Shown here piece by piece: positions 1-10,065 of a DNA stretch of 38,069 bases. The translations under genes were made by a program, and so were the position numbers. The stretch spans positions 1-38,069 of the forward strand of contig JARLHM010000044.1 in the NCBI GenBank assembly GCA_031292235.1, read 5' to 3'. How positions within the stretch are numbered: the first letter of the stretch is position 1; each line of letters opens with the position of its first letter. Source of the stretch: Syntrophaceae bacterium (lineage in GTDB: Bacteria > Desulfobacterota > Desulfomonilia > Desulfomonilales > Desulfomonilaceae). Under the pieces are notes generated by a model. The model had not been told where the DNA came from and made no database searches. It saw nothing but the letters and a program-made list of their open reading frames with translations.

Positions 1-351
1 ATGCTCGCCATGTTTGGAGCTGAGCCTTCCCCGCCTCCAACTGTTCTACTCAAGGATCATGACCTGATAACTTTCGGAAAGGAATCGGTAAGAGTGATTC
101 ATACCCCTGGGCATACTCTGGGTGGAATATGCCTTTATTTTCCCGGACACGTGATCACAGGAGACACTCTTTTTGTAGGGGGAGTTGGCAGGACCGACCT
201 TCCTGGAGGTTCTTACCAGGTGCTCCAAAATTCGATCAGGAATAGGCTGTTCACACTTCCTGATGACACGATTGTTCTTCCCGGCCACAACTATGGGTCT
301 ACACCCACATCCACTATAGGCCGCGAGAAGAGAGAGAACGGTTTCGTTTAG
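1..351 (+). CDS. Metallo-beta-lactamase-fold hydrolase (glyoxalase II-like), C-terminal part
   Basis: This is the C-terminal 116 residues of an MBL-fold hydrolase of the small glyoxalase II (YcbL-like) type, which hydrolyses thioesters using a dinuclear metal site. Visible family motifs are TPGHT (metal His near residue 37), GDTLF (bridging Asp, residue 55), a GRTDLPGG loop and the C-terminal PGHNYG metal His. Family members are usually about 200 residues and carry the HxHxDH motif in the N-terminal half, which is absent here. The ATG at base 1 is therefore almost certainly internal and the gene starts before the window. The substrate cannot be read from the sequence. Confidence 0.85.
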   Translation: MLAMFGAEPSPPPTVLLKDHDLITFGKESVRVIHTPGHTLGGICLYFPGHVITGDTLFVGGVGRTDLPGGSYQVLQNSIRNRLFTLPDDTIVLPGHNYGSTPTSTIGREKRENGFV

Positions 352-420
352 ATTTTCAAAGATGTTCCATCCTAATGAACCAGTTGTTATTTTTCGTCTA
401 CCTCCAAGTCAAGATACGTC

Positions 421-1218
421 ATGTGCTTGATTTTACTTTCATTTAACAGTCACTCTCGCTACCGGCTGGTTTTGGCCGCTAACCGGGATGAGTTTTATGA
501 TAGACCCACTGCGCCCGCGGATTTCTGGGAGGATGAACTCAACGTGCTGGCCGGCAGAGACATGAAACATGGTGGAACATGGTTAGGTATTACCAAAACC
601 GGGCGAATAGCAGCGCTCACAAATTTCCGTAATCCTTCCAACAGAAAAAACAGTGCGCTCTCTAGGGGCCATTTGGTTAGCGATTTTCTGAAATGTCGGG
701 ATAAGCCTCTTAAATATTATCAAAGGCTTGTGACCACAGCACATAATTACAATGATTTTAGCTTATTATTTGGAAATCAAGATCAAATCCATTTTATGTC
801 AAGCCAATCGGGAAAATTCCAAAGTCTGACAGCGGGAACATACGGATTAAGCAATCATTTGTTGGATACTCCCTGGCCTAAAGTGAAAATGGGCCGGGAC
901 ACTCTCCGTCAGCTCATTTCCAAGGATGAGGAGATTTGGCCGGAAGCGATTTTTGAGATTCTTACTGATAAAAAACGTCCCGACGATGAATTTCTTCCAG
1001 ATACAGGAGTAGGCTTGGAGTGGGAGCGGATTCTTGCCCCAATATTTATCACAAGTTCCATCTATGGCACTCGTTCGTCTACGGTTTTATTGATTGATTT
1101 AGAAAACAAGGTAACTTTTATAGAAAGAAGTTACCACGGTCACGATCCTAGTCAGTTCACTGAGAAGAAATTTGAATTCAAGCTAAATTCTATAATCCTA
1201 CCCATGGCTTACAATTGA
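421..1218 (+). CDS. NRDE family protein (TANGO2-like)
   Basis: A 265-residue protein of the NRDE/TANGO2 family (DUF833). The start is fixed by the family's invariant Met-Cys N-terminus (MCLILL), followed by the diagnostic AANRDEFYDRPT block near residues 20-31, a GGTWLGI block, and ALTNFR. The length is typical for the family. There is no signal peptide, so it should be cytoplasmic. I see no good Shine-Dalgarno sequence before the ATG. The biochemical role of bacterial NRDE proteins is poorly defined; heme or lipid handling has been suggested for eukaryotic TANGO2. The upstream hydrolase lies 69 bases away. Confidence 0.85.
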   Translation: MCLILLSFNSHSRYRLVLAANRDEFYDRPTAPADFWEDELNVLAGRDMKHGGTWLGITKTGRIAALTNFRNPSNRKNSALSRGHLVSDFLKCRDKPLKYYQRLVTTAHNYNDFSLLFGNQDQIHFMSSQSGKFQSLTAGTYGLSNHLLDTPWPKVKMGRDTLRQLISKDEEIWPEAIFEILTDKKRPDDEFLPDTGVGLEWERILAPIFITSSIYGTRSSTVLLIDLENKVTFIERSYHGHDPSQFTEKKFEFKLNSIILPMAYN

Positions 1219-1349
1219 AATTATCGACTATTCGGACCTGTTTTAGAAGATGGGCGAACCTGGAAGACGTGGACCCGACGTTGCATGCAAACTTGACGGT
1301 AGCTCGTCATGAAATTGAGAAGCTTTATCTTGACCTGAGAAAGTTGTAA
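1215..1349 (+). CDS. Possible small ORF (44 aa), unknown
   Basis: Not in the ORF track. A TTG overlaps the stop of the NRDE gene (TTGA) and opens a 44-codon frame ending at TAA. The predicted peptide has a plausible amphipathic end (ARHEIEKLYLDLRKL) and ordinary composition. There is no clear ribosome binding site beyond possible coupling to the upstream stop. It may be a real small protein, a remnant of a longer gene, or chance. No family is recognised. Confidence 0.25.
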   Translation: MKLSTIRTCFRRWANLEDVDPTLHANLTVARHEIEKLYLDLRKL

Positions 1350-1423
1350 AGAACGGCGTCTAAAAGCGGATTTCTGTTTTGGCTTCCCTTTGAAAGATTG
1401 CGTAAGAGGAGGTTGTCATAGCT

Positions 1424-1648
1424 ATGGATAAGTGTTACAGACATCCGGATCGTCCGGGGAATTATTTTTGCCAAAAAGATGGAAACCACATGTGCGAGGA
1501 ATGCGCGTGTTGTCACAGCCCTAACATTTATTGTCAATACAGGGGCGCGTGTGTCATCAACATGCTAATCAAACAAGGAGAAATAACCCCTTGTGCAGAC
1601 AAACCGAACGACGAACAGGAAGGGCAGGACGAAAAAATGTCGGCATGA
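1424..1648 (+). CDS. Small Cys-rich B-box-like zinc protein
   Basis: A 74-residue protein with regularly spaced Cys and His residues: CYRHPDRPGNYFC, then MCEECACCHSP, YCQYRGAC. The first half resembles a B-box type zinc finger (C..H...FC..C....C..C), and the second Cys group could complete another metal site. An AGGAGG-like ribosome binding site lies about 11 bases before the ATG. The acidic, low-complexity tail looks disordered. It is a soluble cytoplasmic protein of unknown function. The gene sits alone between the NRDE gene and dnaJ. An overlapping 64-aa ORF in another frame is a shadow. Confidence 0.65.
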   Translation: MDKCYRHPDRPGNYFCQKDGNHMCEECACCHSPNIYCQYRGACVINMLIKQGEITPCADKPNDEQEGQDEKMSA

Positions 1649-1735
1649 GGGTGACAATTCATCCAAGTGTGCACATATGTACAGATTGGTCGTACATTGG
1701 TCATGCCAATGAGGCGATTACTTAATTATATCTGA

Positions 1736-3336
<1,601 letters not shown>

Positions 3337-3434
3337 ACAGTGCTAAACTAAAGTACACCAATTATGGAGAAATAAGGCCGCTACTTTCGGTGGTCTATCG
3401 ATGCTGTTTTTCATTAGTATTGGGAGGCTCAGAT

Positions 3435-3845
3435 ATGCAGATTAGAGAAAAGATCGCTTTTTGCCTTTTAGTAGTTTTTTCAGCTACATTGATGGTTGGG
3501 CTTGCTTTTGCCGCCAACAAGGCCCCTGAAGGGGACATCAGCATTCATTCCGGGGACGTTTTCAAGAATTTCAAGCAAGGTCCGGTTCTTTTCCCACATG
3601 CCAAACACAAAGCCTTGAAATGTACAGACTGTCACCATGAGTACAAAGATGGAAAGAACGTATGGCAGGAAGGCCAAGAAGTAAAGAAATGCGCAACTTG
3701 CCATAAACTGGAAGCCGACGGAAAGATCGTAAAACTCGAAAAGGCTTATCATGACAAGTGCCAGACCTGTCACAAAAAATTCAAGAATGAAAACAAACCG
3801 ACTGGCCCCGTGACTTGCGCCAAATGTCACCAGAAAAAGAAATAG
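3435..3845 (+). CDS. Tetraheme cytochrome c3 (class III)
   Basis: A periplasmic electron carrier of about 136 residues. The chosen start is the ATG at 3435, preceded by GGAGG; the ORF-track start 15 codons upstream has no ribosome binding site and would spoil the signal peptide. The signal peptide ends at AFA before ANKAPEG. The mature protein carries four heme sites (CTDCH, CATCH, CQTCH, CAKCH) and an N-terminal FPHAKH block that supplies axial histidines, as in cytochrome c3. All four sites are CxxCH, whereas classical Desulfovibrio c3 mixes CxxCH and CxxxxCH. Cytochrome c3 typically takes electrons from periplasmic hydrogenase. A terminator follows. Confidence 0.9.
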   Translation: MQIREKIAFCLLVVFSATLMVGLAFAANKAPEGDISIHSGDVFKNFKQGPVLFPHAKHKALKCTDCHHEYKDGKNVWQEGQEVKKCATCHKLEADGKIVKLEKAYHDKCQTCHKKFKNENKPTGPVTCAKCHQKKK

Positions 3846-3892
3846 GCAGACCGGTTCTTCCGAATTAACGTCTAATCGATTTTGTCTCTTTG

Positions 3893-3932
3893 AAAGGGTT
3901 TCTTCTAAATGAAGAGGCCCTTTTTGTTTTTG
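3893..3932 (+). terminator. Rho-independent terminator after cytochrome c3
   Basis: AAAGGGTTTCTTC pairs with GAAGAGGCCCTTT (two G-U pairs) around a TAAAT loop and is followed by a T-rich run (TTTTTGTTTTT). It lies 48 bases after the cytochrome c3 stop and separates that gene from the multiheme gene downstream. Confidence 0.8.
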
Positions 3933-3941
3933 TGAATGTTC

Positions 3942-3969
3942 TTGACCAACCTCTGAATATAGATGTAAT
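3942..3969 (+). promoter_or_regulatory. Candidate sigma-70 promoter for the multiheme cytochrome gene
   Basis: TTGACC and TGTAAT are separated by 16 bases, each 5 of 6 to consensus. The site lies directly after the terminator and about 80 bases before the next start, which makes an independent transcription start here sensible. This is pattern matching only. Confidence 0.45.
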
Positions 3970-4047
3970 AATACCGTCTGTTTTTTACGGCCGACCAATT
4001 CCCCATTGAATTCAAATATAGCGCACGGTAAGTCAAGGAGTTGAAAG

Positions 4048-5751
4048 ATGATTTCAGGCAATAAACTGTTAAAAAAGTCCGCCATACCGCTTATTACCGC
4101 ATTATTTGTAGGGCTCTGTGGGTTGTTTTTCATAGGTCCTGATCGGTCAGGTTTTGCGGCCGATGCGGTCCCGACGGAAAACACCGAAAATAACGCTCAG
4201 CCGGCGGAGGCAAAACCATCCCCTGCGCCGGAACCCAAGGAAGTCGACAATCAAACATGCTTAGGATGTCACAATCCGGACATTCTTAATATGAGCAAGG
4301 AAGACCTTGCAGATCAGGTAAATGTCGGGGATAAGCCCGTCCCACCCAGGGTGAAACCTCCTTACGTATTTGGGGAACTTAATCTATCCATTGATGAGAA
4401 GAAGTTCGGAGATAGCATTCATAAGGATTTGATGTGTGTAAACTGCCACAAGGACATTCCGGATGTACCCCATAATCAACGTCTGGCGCCAGTCGATTGC
4501 AAGGAATGTCACGAAGACGCTGTGGAAAGTATGCAGACAAGCGCTCACGGGAAAAAGGCAGAGAATTCAGCGTCTTCGGTTTCTGGTGTCATTCAGGCCG
4601 GCGCTGATGGAAAAAAGGCTGGTCCCAAAGCTCCACCATGCGTAGGATGTCATAATGTTCATTACGGTCAGGCGCAATCGACATATGACAAAGAATTCAA
4701 GGGCAAGGTTTGTTTAAATTGCCACACGGCTTATGGCATGAATACCCTGAAACAACACAAAGGCCTGAACCAGCCTAAAATGCATATGAACATTGGGTGC
4801 CTCACTTGTCATCAGGGCGCCAAACCCGGAGTGCACAACATTCCTGCGGTAAAACTGAAGATGGTGAGTTGTGAAAATTGCCACTCCAAGTTTTCCGTAT
4901 TGTCAAAGACAAAACCAACTCCAACTAATCTGATGACATATATTCTGCAAACTCATTTTATCAATGCGGACCTTTTCAAGAGGTTCGGCTATGTCGTTGG
5001 AGCCAACCGCATTCCCATTCTAGATTTGCTTATCGTACTCGTTGTTTTAGGGACCTTCGCCTTGCCAGTTTTCCACGGTGGACTTAGAATTCTGACGAGG
5101 AGAAAAGGTTTTCATCACGGGGCCAGTGAAAAGATATATCTTCATCCGATATTTGAGCGCATCTGGCACTGGTTCCAAGCCCTATGTATAATAATGCTTA
5201 TAATCACCGGCGCCATTATTCATTGGCCTGAATCTTTCCACGGGCGCTTCAATTGGGCGGTTAATGTTCACAACTGGTTCGGTTGGGCTGCTGTCATAAC
5301 ATGGGCCTTGTGGTTTCTGTACGCGATACTCAGTGGTCGCATCAAACACTACATGCCCAAAAAGGGAGACATACCTGGTGGAATGATCAAACAGGCGAAA
5401 TTTTACGGGTACGGAATATTCAAGCATGAACCGCATCCTTATGCGCCCACAGAGGATAACAAATTTAATCCTCTGCAGAAAATCGCATATCTGAAATTTC
5501 AGTTGCTGTTAATGCCTCTTCTGCTAATTAGCGGTATCCTTTACATGTATCCGGAGACTTTCGGAGGATTCATTAAAGCTATTGGAGGCCTATGGGTTTT
5601 GGCCCTAATTCACTACATTCTAGGAGGTCTTTTCGCCGCCTTCTTGATAGCGCACCTGTATTTAGCCACAACTGGAGAAACAATTGGTGAGAATTTTAAG
5701 GCCATGATCTTCGGCTATGGCGCTAAAGAGGAGCACGGAGAGCACAAATAG
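4048..5751 (+). CDS. Heptaheme cytochrome c / cytochrome b fusion, membrane-bound
   Basis: A 567-residue fusion. An N-terminal hydrophobic signal segment (about residues 13-33) ends near GFAADA. A periplasmic region then carries seven CxxCH heme sites (CLGCH, CVNCH, CKECH, CVGCH, CLNCH, CLTCH, CENCH) between about residues 71 and 280. The C-terminal half has about five membrane helices with histidines typical of diheme cytochrome b561/thiosulfate-reductase-type subunits (FERIWHWFQ, VHNWFGW, LIHYILGG, IAHLYLATTG). The layout suggests exchange of electrons between the quinone pool and a periplasmic acceptor or donor such as cytochrome c3. The ATG is preceded by a weak GGAGTTGAAAG site. The exact partner is unknown. 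Confidence 0.85.
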   Translation: MISGNKLLKKSAIPLITALFVGLCGLFFIGPDRSGFAADAVPTENTENNAQPAEAKPSPAPEPKEVDNQTCLGCHNPDILNMSKEDLADQVNVGDKPVPPRVKPPYVFGELNLSIDEKKFGDSIHKDLMCVNCHKDIPDVPHNQRLAPVDCKECHEDAVESMQTSAHGKKAENSASSVSGVIQAGADGKKAGPKAPPCVGCHNVHYGQAQSTYDKEFKGKVCLNCHTAYGMNTLKQHKGLNQPKMHMNIGCLTCHQGAKPGVHNIPAVKLKMVSCENCHSKFSVLSKTKPTPTNLMTYILQTHFINADLFKRFGYVVGANRIPILDLLIVLVVLGTFALPVFHGGLRILTRRKGFHHGASEKIYLHPIFERIWHWFQALCIIMLIITGAIIHWPESFHGRFNWAVNVHNWFGWAAVITWALWFLYAILSGRIKHYMPKKGDIPGGMIKQAKFYGYGIFKHEPHPYAPTEDNKFNPLQKIAYLKFQLLLMPLLLISGILYMYPETFGGFIKAIGGLWVLALIHYILGGLFAAFLIAHLYLATTGETIGENFKAMIFGYGAKEEHGEHK

Positions 5752-5771
5752 CGGCCAACAATATAAACCCA

Positions 5772-5850
5772 GCCCTTTCTATAAGCTTATCTTATAGGGC
5801 CTGAAAACAGCATGAGCTGACTGGTATAGACACCAGTCAGCTCTTTTAAT
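5772..5850. terminator. Two hairpins, probable bidirectional terminator
   Basis: An imperfect hairpin (GCCCT..TATAAG / CTTATAGGGC, 5772-5800) is followed by a strong one, GAGCTGACTGG / CCAGTCAGCTC at 5814-5843, then TTTTAATTT. The region lies between the convergent multiheme cytochrome gene and the end of the Mla operon, so the second hairpin can serve both strands. Confidence 0.75.
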
Positions 5851-5868
5851 TTCTACTGCTTAAATGAA

Positions 5869-7311
5869 TTAGTTTTTTCTGAAAGATCCCTGGATTAATT
5901 CCGTCCAGTTATCATCACCGGATGTAGGCGGGGCTGCAATTTGAGGTAAAGTCTTGATTTGATTCTGTCTGCTCAACCCAAAGAACAGACTCAATTCTCT
6001 AGTTATGGGTGTATCTCTAAGATCGACTATTCTGAGGAACCTGCCCAAATTCAAATCCCACCAATCATTCTTTACCGGTATAATTTCGGGCACTTTCCAG
6101 TGGCTTCCCTTAGCGGCGTCCCATGTGTATTCAGCAAAAGGCCAGAAACGATATTTGGCGTAGACAAGTAGTCCTTTTCTGTAACGTTTTTGTATTGCGC
6201 TCATGAAAAAGAATTTTCGCTCTGTCACGATTTCATCCGTGGCCAGGGATATATAGTCATCAGTGCTTGAAGATGAGGTCCCTGAGCGCCTATCCTTTTT
6301 GGATGAATAAAAAAGAAAGCTGAATTCTTCTATCCCTCCACCATATCCGTAGGTGAACAAAGGTCTGAAAGAATACCGCTGATGCCCTGAGGCGTAATGC
6401 TTGTAGTAAGCAAATAGTGGCCACAAAAGATCAAGGTTGTAATCGTAATTGGTCTGGCGGCAGACATAAAGGGGAAATGGCAGGGCCTTTAACGAAGTCC
6501 ACTGCTCCTGTCCCATGTATTTGTCGGTAATTTGAAAAAATGGCCATAAAAGGAACCTGTTATTATAGTCATTTCGGATGTGATCCCTTCCAAATAGAGG
6601 CCAAACCTTTAATGTAGACCTGTGTTGACTATTGGCATAGGTAATCAGTGGCCATAAAAACCTGTACGTCTTGGCCTCGTCATCTTCACTTTCGTAATAA
6701 AGGGGAAACAGGAAAAACATGTTTCGATCTACGCCGAATCTTCGATAGCTATAACCATAGAAAGGGAAAAAACCTGAATAATCCTGGCCCATGTCGGATC
6801 GACCTTTGTACATGGTCAGGAATCTAGTGTAATAGTCAAAGGGAGGTATTTTTGACCACCGACTTTCGAATAGTGGAATAATCTTAATCTTCTTGTTAAA
6901 TTTTGAATCTTCTTTGAACGCCAAAGGATAGAGAATGTCGAGTCTTTCAAAGAGACCCGGAACTTTCGATCTCATAAAAAACGGAGGAAAGCCCCAAGTC
7001 TTGCCCACGCGCCAGGTTCGTCGATCCGCGGTCGGGTCCATGGACCTGATTATAGAATCAGGATCGACCGCAAAAAAACCACTCGGCCTGGTAAACTTTA
7101 TATAATCATAAATTGCGCCATGAGCTGAAGATGTGGCGCCAATGACCAGGACCGCAGGTAAGATTGAGTAAATGATCCGAAGAAAAGTCCCCAGTGAACG
7201 GACAAAGATAGAGCGCTCTGTCCTCCCCTGCGTGAGATCGGAGAAAGGTCGTTCATCAGGTCTCGCAGGCTCCTTAGTTAAGGCCTTACGTTTAGTGGCG
7301 GGAAGGCCCAT
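5869..7311 (-). CDS. Exported protein with W-P-L/F-F repeats, last gene of the Mla operon
   Basis: A 480-residue protein of no family I can name with certainty. After about 45 polar residues comes a hydrophobic export segment (ILPAVLVIGATSSAHG). The remainder carries roughly ten copies of a short aromatic motif spaced 20-30 residues apart: FFPFYGY, FLFPLYY, FLWPLI, VWPLFGRD, LLWPFF, LLWPLFAYY, FRPLFTYGY, FWPFAEY. Alternating aromatic/hydrophobic strands suggest a beta-rich, possibly outer-membrane protein. It starts 8 bases after the mlaD stop with an AAGGAG site in front, so it is in the lipid-transport operon. No MlaA or MlaC homologue is present, and this protein could fill an outer-membrane role; that is inference. 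Confidence 0.6.
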   Translation of the reverse strand: MGLPATKRKALTKEPARPDERPFSDLTQGRTERSIFVRSLGTFLRIIYSILPAVLVIGATSSAHGAIYDYIKFTRPSGFFAVDPDSIIRSMDPTADRRTWRVGKTWGFPPFFMRSKVPGLFERLDILYPLAFKEDSKFNKKIKIIPLFESRWSKIPPFDYYTRFLTMYKGRSDMGQDYSGFFPFYGYSYRRFGVDRNMFFLFPLYYESEDDEAKTYRFLWPLITYANSQHRSTLKVWPLFGRDHIRNDYNNRFLLWPFFQITDKYMGQEQWTSLKALPFPLYVCRQTNYDYNLDLLWPLFAYYKHYASGHQRYSFRPLFTYGYGGGIEEFSFLFYSSKKDRRSGTSSSSTDDYISLATDEIVTERKFFFMSAIQKRYRKGLLVYAKYRFWPFAEYTWDAAKGSHWKVPEIIPVKNDWWDLNLGRFLRIVDLRDTPITRELSLFFGLSRQNQIKTLPQIAAPPTSGDDNWTELIQGSFRKN

Positions 7312-7319
7312 GGGGCTCC

Positions 7320-8348
7320 TTATCTGAAGATCGACCCGAGGATTATCGCTAAGGTGCTTATAGGTGTGACTTCCGAAACGTCCTCCGCTGTTTTGTTCAT
7401 GTTCCGGATTGCGCGACGAGCCTCAAAATACATTTCCGGATCGTTGATCAATTTCCCTACAGTCCCGGGACCATACTGAATTCTATTGGATATTCCCCTG
7501 ACGTCTCGAACCAGGGCGTGAGCGTCCCGATATAGAGATTCATCACTTACAAGCTTGCCCAAGGTACCTCGGCCTGAACGGACATCCGTAGTAAGGGCGT
7601 CCAGATCATTGGCCAGTTTGTCGAACTTGACCCCAGTCTTGTCGATGCCCTTGGAAAATGATTCAAAATTGGTGACCAATTGGTTAACCTTGTTTTTGTT
7701 CAGTGAAACAATTTCATTCATGCCTTTAGTAGCCGAGTCCGTGTTGTCTATGGTCTGATTTATCTTGTCCTTGTTCTTGGTCATAATATCTTTAGCCTCT
7801 TTCATGAGGACATCGGTATTGTTAATGATGTGATCTACTTTTTCCGAGCCTTTCTCGTCGACCAGTTGTTTCTTGGTCACTGAAGTAATCGCCTGCAGGT
7901 CTTGTGAAACAAGCGCCAGACTTTCAAACATTTTCTGCGTGTCCACTGGTTCGAACACCGACTTGATTTCTTCTCCGGGTTTGAGTTTCCGAGCATTTGG
8001 TTTCCCTGGCTCTATCACAAGGTATTTGTCACCAAGTAATCCTTTCGTTTTTACGAGGACCCGAGAACCTTCAGGGATCATATTCTTATAAGCGTCGTTA
8101 ATGATCATTGACACTGTCGCTTTTCCGGTTTCCTGGTCAAAAGTTATATCTTTAACCTGACCGACCTTTATGCCTGCGATCTGTACCTGGCTACCTTGCG
8201 CCAACCCTTCAACAGACGTGAAACTGGCTTTAAGATTAAAACCTTCCCTGAAACTGTAGTCCAGGACCTTGAACCACACATAAGCAAGGATCGCTACAGC
8301 GACTAAAAAGAACAAACCGACCCTAGCTTGAATGGGAAACTTGTCCAT
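7320..8348 (-). CDS. mlaD: MlaD-type MCE-domain lipid transport protein
   Basis: A 342-residue protein with one N-terminal membrane anchor (VGLFFLVAVAILAYVWF) and an MCE domain (residues about 38-115: GSQVQIAGIKVGQVKDI, then GLLGDKYLVIEPG). The MCE domain forms a hexameric ring that passes phospholipid between the inner-membrane ABC transporter and the periplasm. The C-terminal 200 residues are a long Asn/Lys-rich helical region (IDNTDSATKGMNEIVSLNK), ending in a hydrophobic tail. This extension is longer than in E. coli MlaD and could form a periplasmic bundle. The gene follows mlaF by 16 bases. Confidence 0.88.
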   Translation of the reverse strand: MDKFPIQARVGLFFLVAVAILAYVWFKVLDYSFREGFNLKASFTSVEGLAQGSQVQIAGIKVGQVKDITFDQETGKATVSMIINDAYKNMIPEGSRVLVKTKGLLGDKYLVIEPGKPNARKLKPGEEIKSVFEPVDTQKMFESLALVSQDLQAITSVTKKQLVDEKGSEKVDHIINNTDVLMKEAKDIMTKNKDKINQTIDNTDSATKGMNEIVSLNKNKVNQLVTNFESFSKGIDKTGVKFDKLANDLDALTTDVRSGRGTLGKLVSDESLYRDAHALVRDVRGISNRIQYGPGTVGKLINDPEMYFEARRAIRNMNKTAEDVSEVTPISTLAIILGSIFR

Positions 8349-8364
8349 AATCTGTTTGCCTTTC

Positions 8365-9111
8365 TCAATCGATCGCGATTGGGCCGTCTGGAGATCCTAA
8401 TAAAAACTGCTGGACTACTGGATCCGGGTTGGTCCTGAAACCCTCTGGCGTTCCTTGCGCGACGATTCTTCCTTGATGTAACATTATGACTTCATCCGAA
8501 ATAGCCATGACTCCCGTGATGTCATGACTAACGAGAAAGTAGGTAATCTCTCCGTCAATATGAGTGCTCTCGATGAGCCGGTAGATCGCTCCTCGAGTTA
8601 TGGGATCAAGGCCACTGGTAGGCTCATCAAAGAATACGAGGTCTGGGCCGAGCGCTAGTGCTCTTGCCAGGCCAACTCGTTTTCTCATGCCGCCGGAAAG
8701 CTCAGACGGATATTTGCTCCCATGACTTAAAAGTCCTACCAATTCAAGTTTTTGCGCAGCCTTATCCAATATTTCTTTTTCGCTGAGTTTAGTGTGTTCT
8801 CTCAAAGGGAACGCCACATTGTCCCTAACGGACATCGAATCAAAAAGAGCGCCGTCCTGGAACAATACCCCGAAGCGTCTTCTGATTCCGTTAAGCTCAG
8901 ATGTCCGCATTCCAACGATATCTGTGCCGTCAATCAGTATTCTGCCGGAGTCCGGTTGATCCAGACCGATCAAGTGACGTAACAGCAGGGATTTACCTGC
9001 TCCCGACCTTCCTATAAGCGTCGTTATAGACCCTTGTTTGACTTCGAAGCTTACGCCTCGGAGTACTTCCTGCTCAGCAAATCTTTTCTGAACATTATCA
9101 ACTTGGATCAT
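8365..9111 (-). CDS. mlaF: ABC transporter ATP-binding protein, MlaF type
   Basis: A 248-residue ABC ATPase. Walker A is GRSGAGKS (residues 34-41), the signature is LSGGMRKRVGLARAL, Walker B is LVFFDEPTSGLD and the switch histidine is in LVSHD. The MRKRVGLARAL form of the signature is typical of the MlaF/Ttg2A group. It powers phospholipid movement with the MlaE permease and the MlaD ring. It lies between mlaE and mlaD. No MlaB (STAS) gene is in this operon. Confidence 0.92.
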   Translation of the reverse strand: MIQVDNVQKRFAEQEVLRGVSFEVKQGSITTLIGRSGAGKSLLLRHLIGLDQPDSGRILIDGTDIVGMRTSELNGIRRRFGVLFQDGALFDSMSVRDNVAFPLREHTKLSEKEILDKAAQKLELVGLLSHGSKYPSELSGGMRKRVGLARALALGPDLVFFDEPTSGLDPITRGAIYRLIESTHIDGEITYFLVSHDITGVMAISDEVIMLHQGRIVAQGTPEGFRTNPDPVVQQFLLGSPDGPIAID

Positions 9112-9142
9112 ACTTACTCACAAAAATTGTGGTGTTCCCGAA

Positions 9143-9931
9143 TCAAAACATAATTGTCGTCATGACATAATCTGAGAACAGAATTAGTACCGATGATAGC
9201 ACAACTGATTTAGTCGTGGCTACCCCAACACCTCGCGACCCTCCGCTGGCGTTATAGCCTTTGAAACACGCCACCAGAGACAGAATAAAGCCAAAAACAA
9301 AAGCTTTGATAAGGCCTTGTGTAACGTCGTTAGGCGTCATGTAGTCCTTAATGCCTGACATGAAAGCGCCCGCGTCAATGTGCAGGTATTCCGTTGATAT
9401 GATATAGGCTCCAACCATTCCGGAAAATCCAAAAACCACCGATAGAAAAGGCAGCGTTAGAGTTGTAGCGATAATACGGGGAGATACAAGGTATTGAATC
9501 GGCGCTACCGCCATACTGGAAATGGCGTCAATCTGCTGCGTGTTACGCATGCTGCCAAGCTCCGCTGTCATTGCCGATCCGACCCTTCCGACAACCATGA
9601 GACCAGTCAATACGGGACCTAATTCTCTTGCCAACGCCAAAGCGGTCGTGGCCCCAACCAGCGATCCCGCCCCGTAACGGCTCATGCCGTTATATCCCTG
9701 TAGGGCGCTGACCATTCCCGTGAACGCCCCTGTCATGACTATTAACATTCCAGATTGGACGCCAACAAAATCCATCTGTCTGAATATCTCCCGAACGCGG
9801 TATGGCGGTTTAGACGTCCAATAAATAAATGATCCCAGAAACATTAGTATTCCACCGAATTCAGCGAGCCAGTCCTGAGTGGTTTCAAGTATTCCCGTGA
9901 TAGACGATTCCAGAAAGTTGTCTGACCGCAT
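9143..9931 (-). CDS. mlaE: ABC transporter permease, MlaE type
   Basis: A 262-residue integral membrane protein of the MlaE/YrbE family. It has about five to six membrane segments and the conserved stretches ALARELGPVLTGLMVVGRVG and AELGSMRNTQQIDA (the coupling region facing the ATPase). C-terminal motifs such as FKGYNASGGSRGVG are also typical. This is the first gene of the minus-strand operon mlaE-mlaF-mlaD-repeat protein, with a good promoter about 105 bases upstream. Confidence 0.92.
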   Translation of the reverse strand: MRSDNFLESSITGILETTQDWLAEFGGILMFLGSFIYWTSKPPYRVREIFRQMDFVGVQSGMLIVMTGAFTGMVSALQGYNGMSRYGAGSLVGATTALALARELGPVLTGLMVVGRVGSAMTAELGSMRNTQQIDAISSMAVAPIQYLVSPRIIATTLTLPFLSVVFGFSGMVGAYIISTEYLHIDAGAFMSGIKDYMTPNDVTQGLIKAFVFGFILSLVACFKGYNASGGSRGVGVATTKSVVLSSVLILFSDYVMTTIMF

Positions 9932-10035
9932 CCTAAGTCTTTCGATAAATCAAGAATGTATTTTTGGTTTAACTTCAGTGAATAACTGATAAACCACATT
10001 TACCTAAAAGCAGTTACAGCAATTGGTTCGTGTTG

Positions 10036-10065
10036 ATTCTAATATATACTGTTAATAAAAGTCAA
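10036..10065 (-). promoter_or_regulatory. Candidate promoter of the mla operon
   Basis: On the minus strand TTGACT and TAGAAT are separated by 18 bases, each 5 of 6 to the sigma-70 consensus, in a strongly AT-rich stretch. It points into mlaE with a leader of about 100 bases. The rest of the 318-base divergent gap to dnaE is AT-rich, and I see no clear plus-strand promoter. Confidence 0.5.

Noticed and set aside
3480-4184. 234-aa minus-strand ORF
   Set aside because: Lies antisense to cytochrome c3 and across a terminator and promoter; shadow frame.
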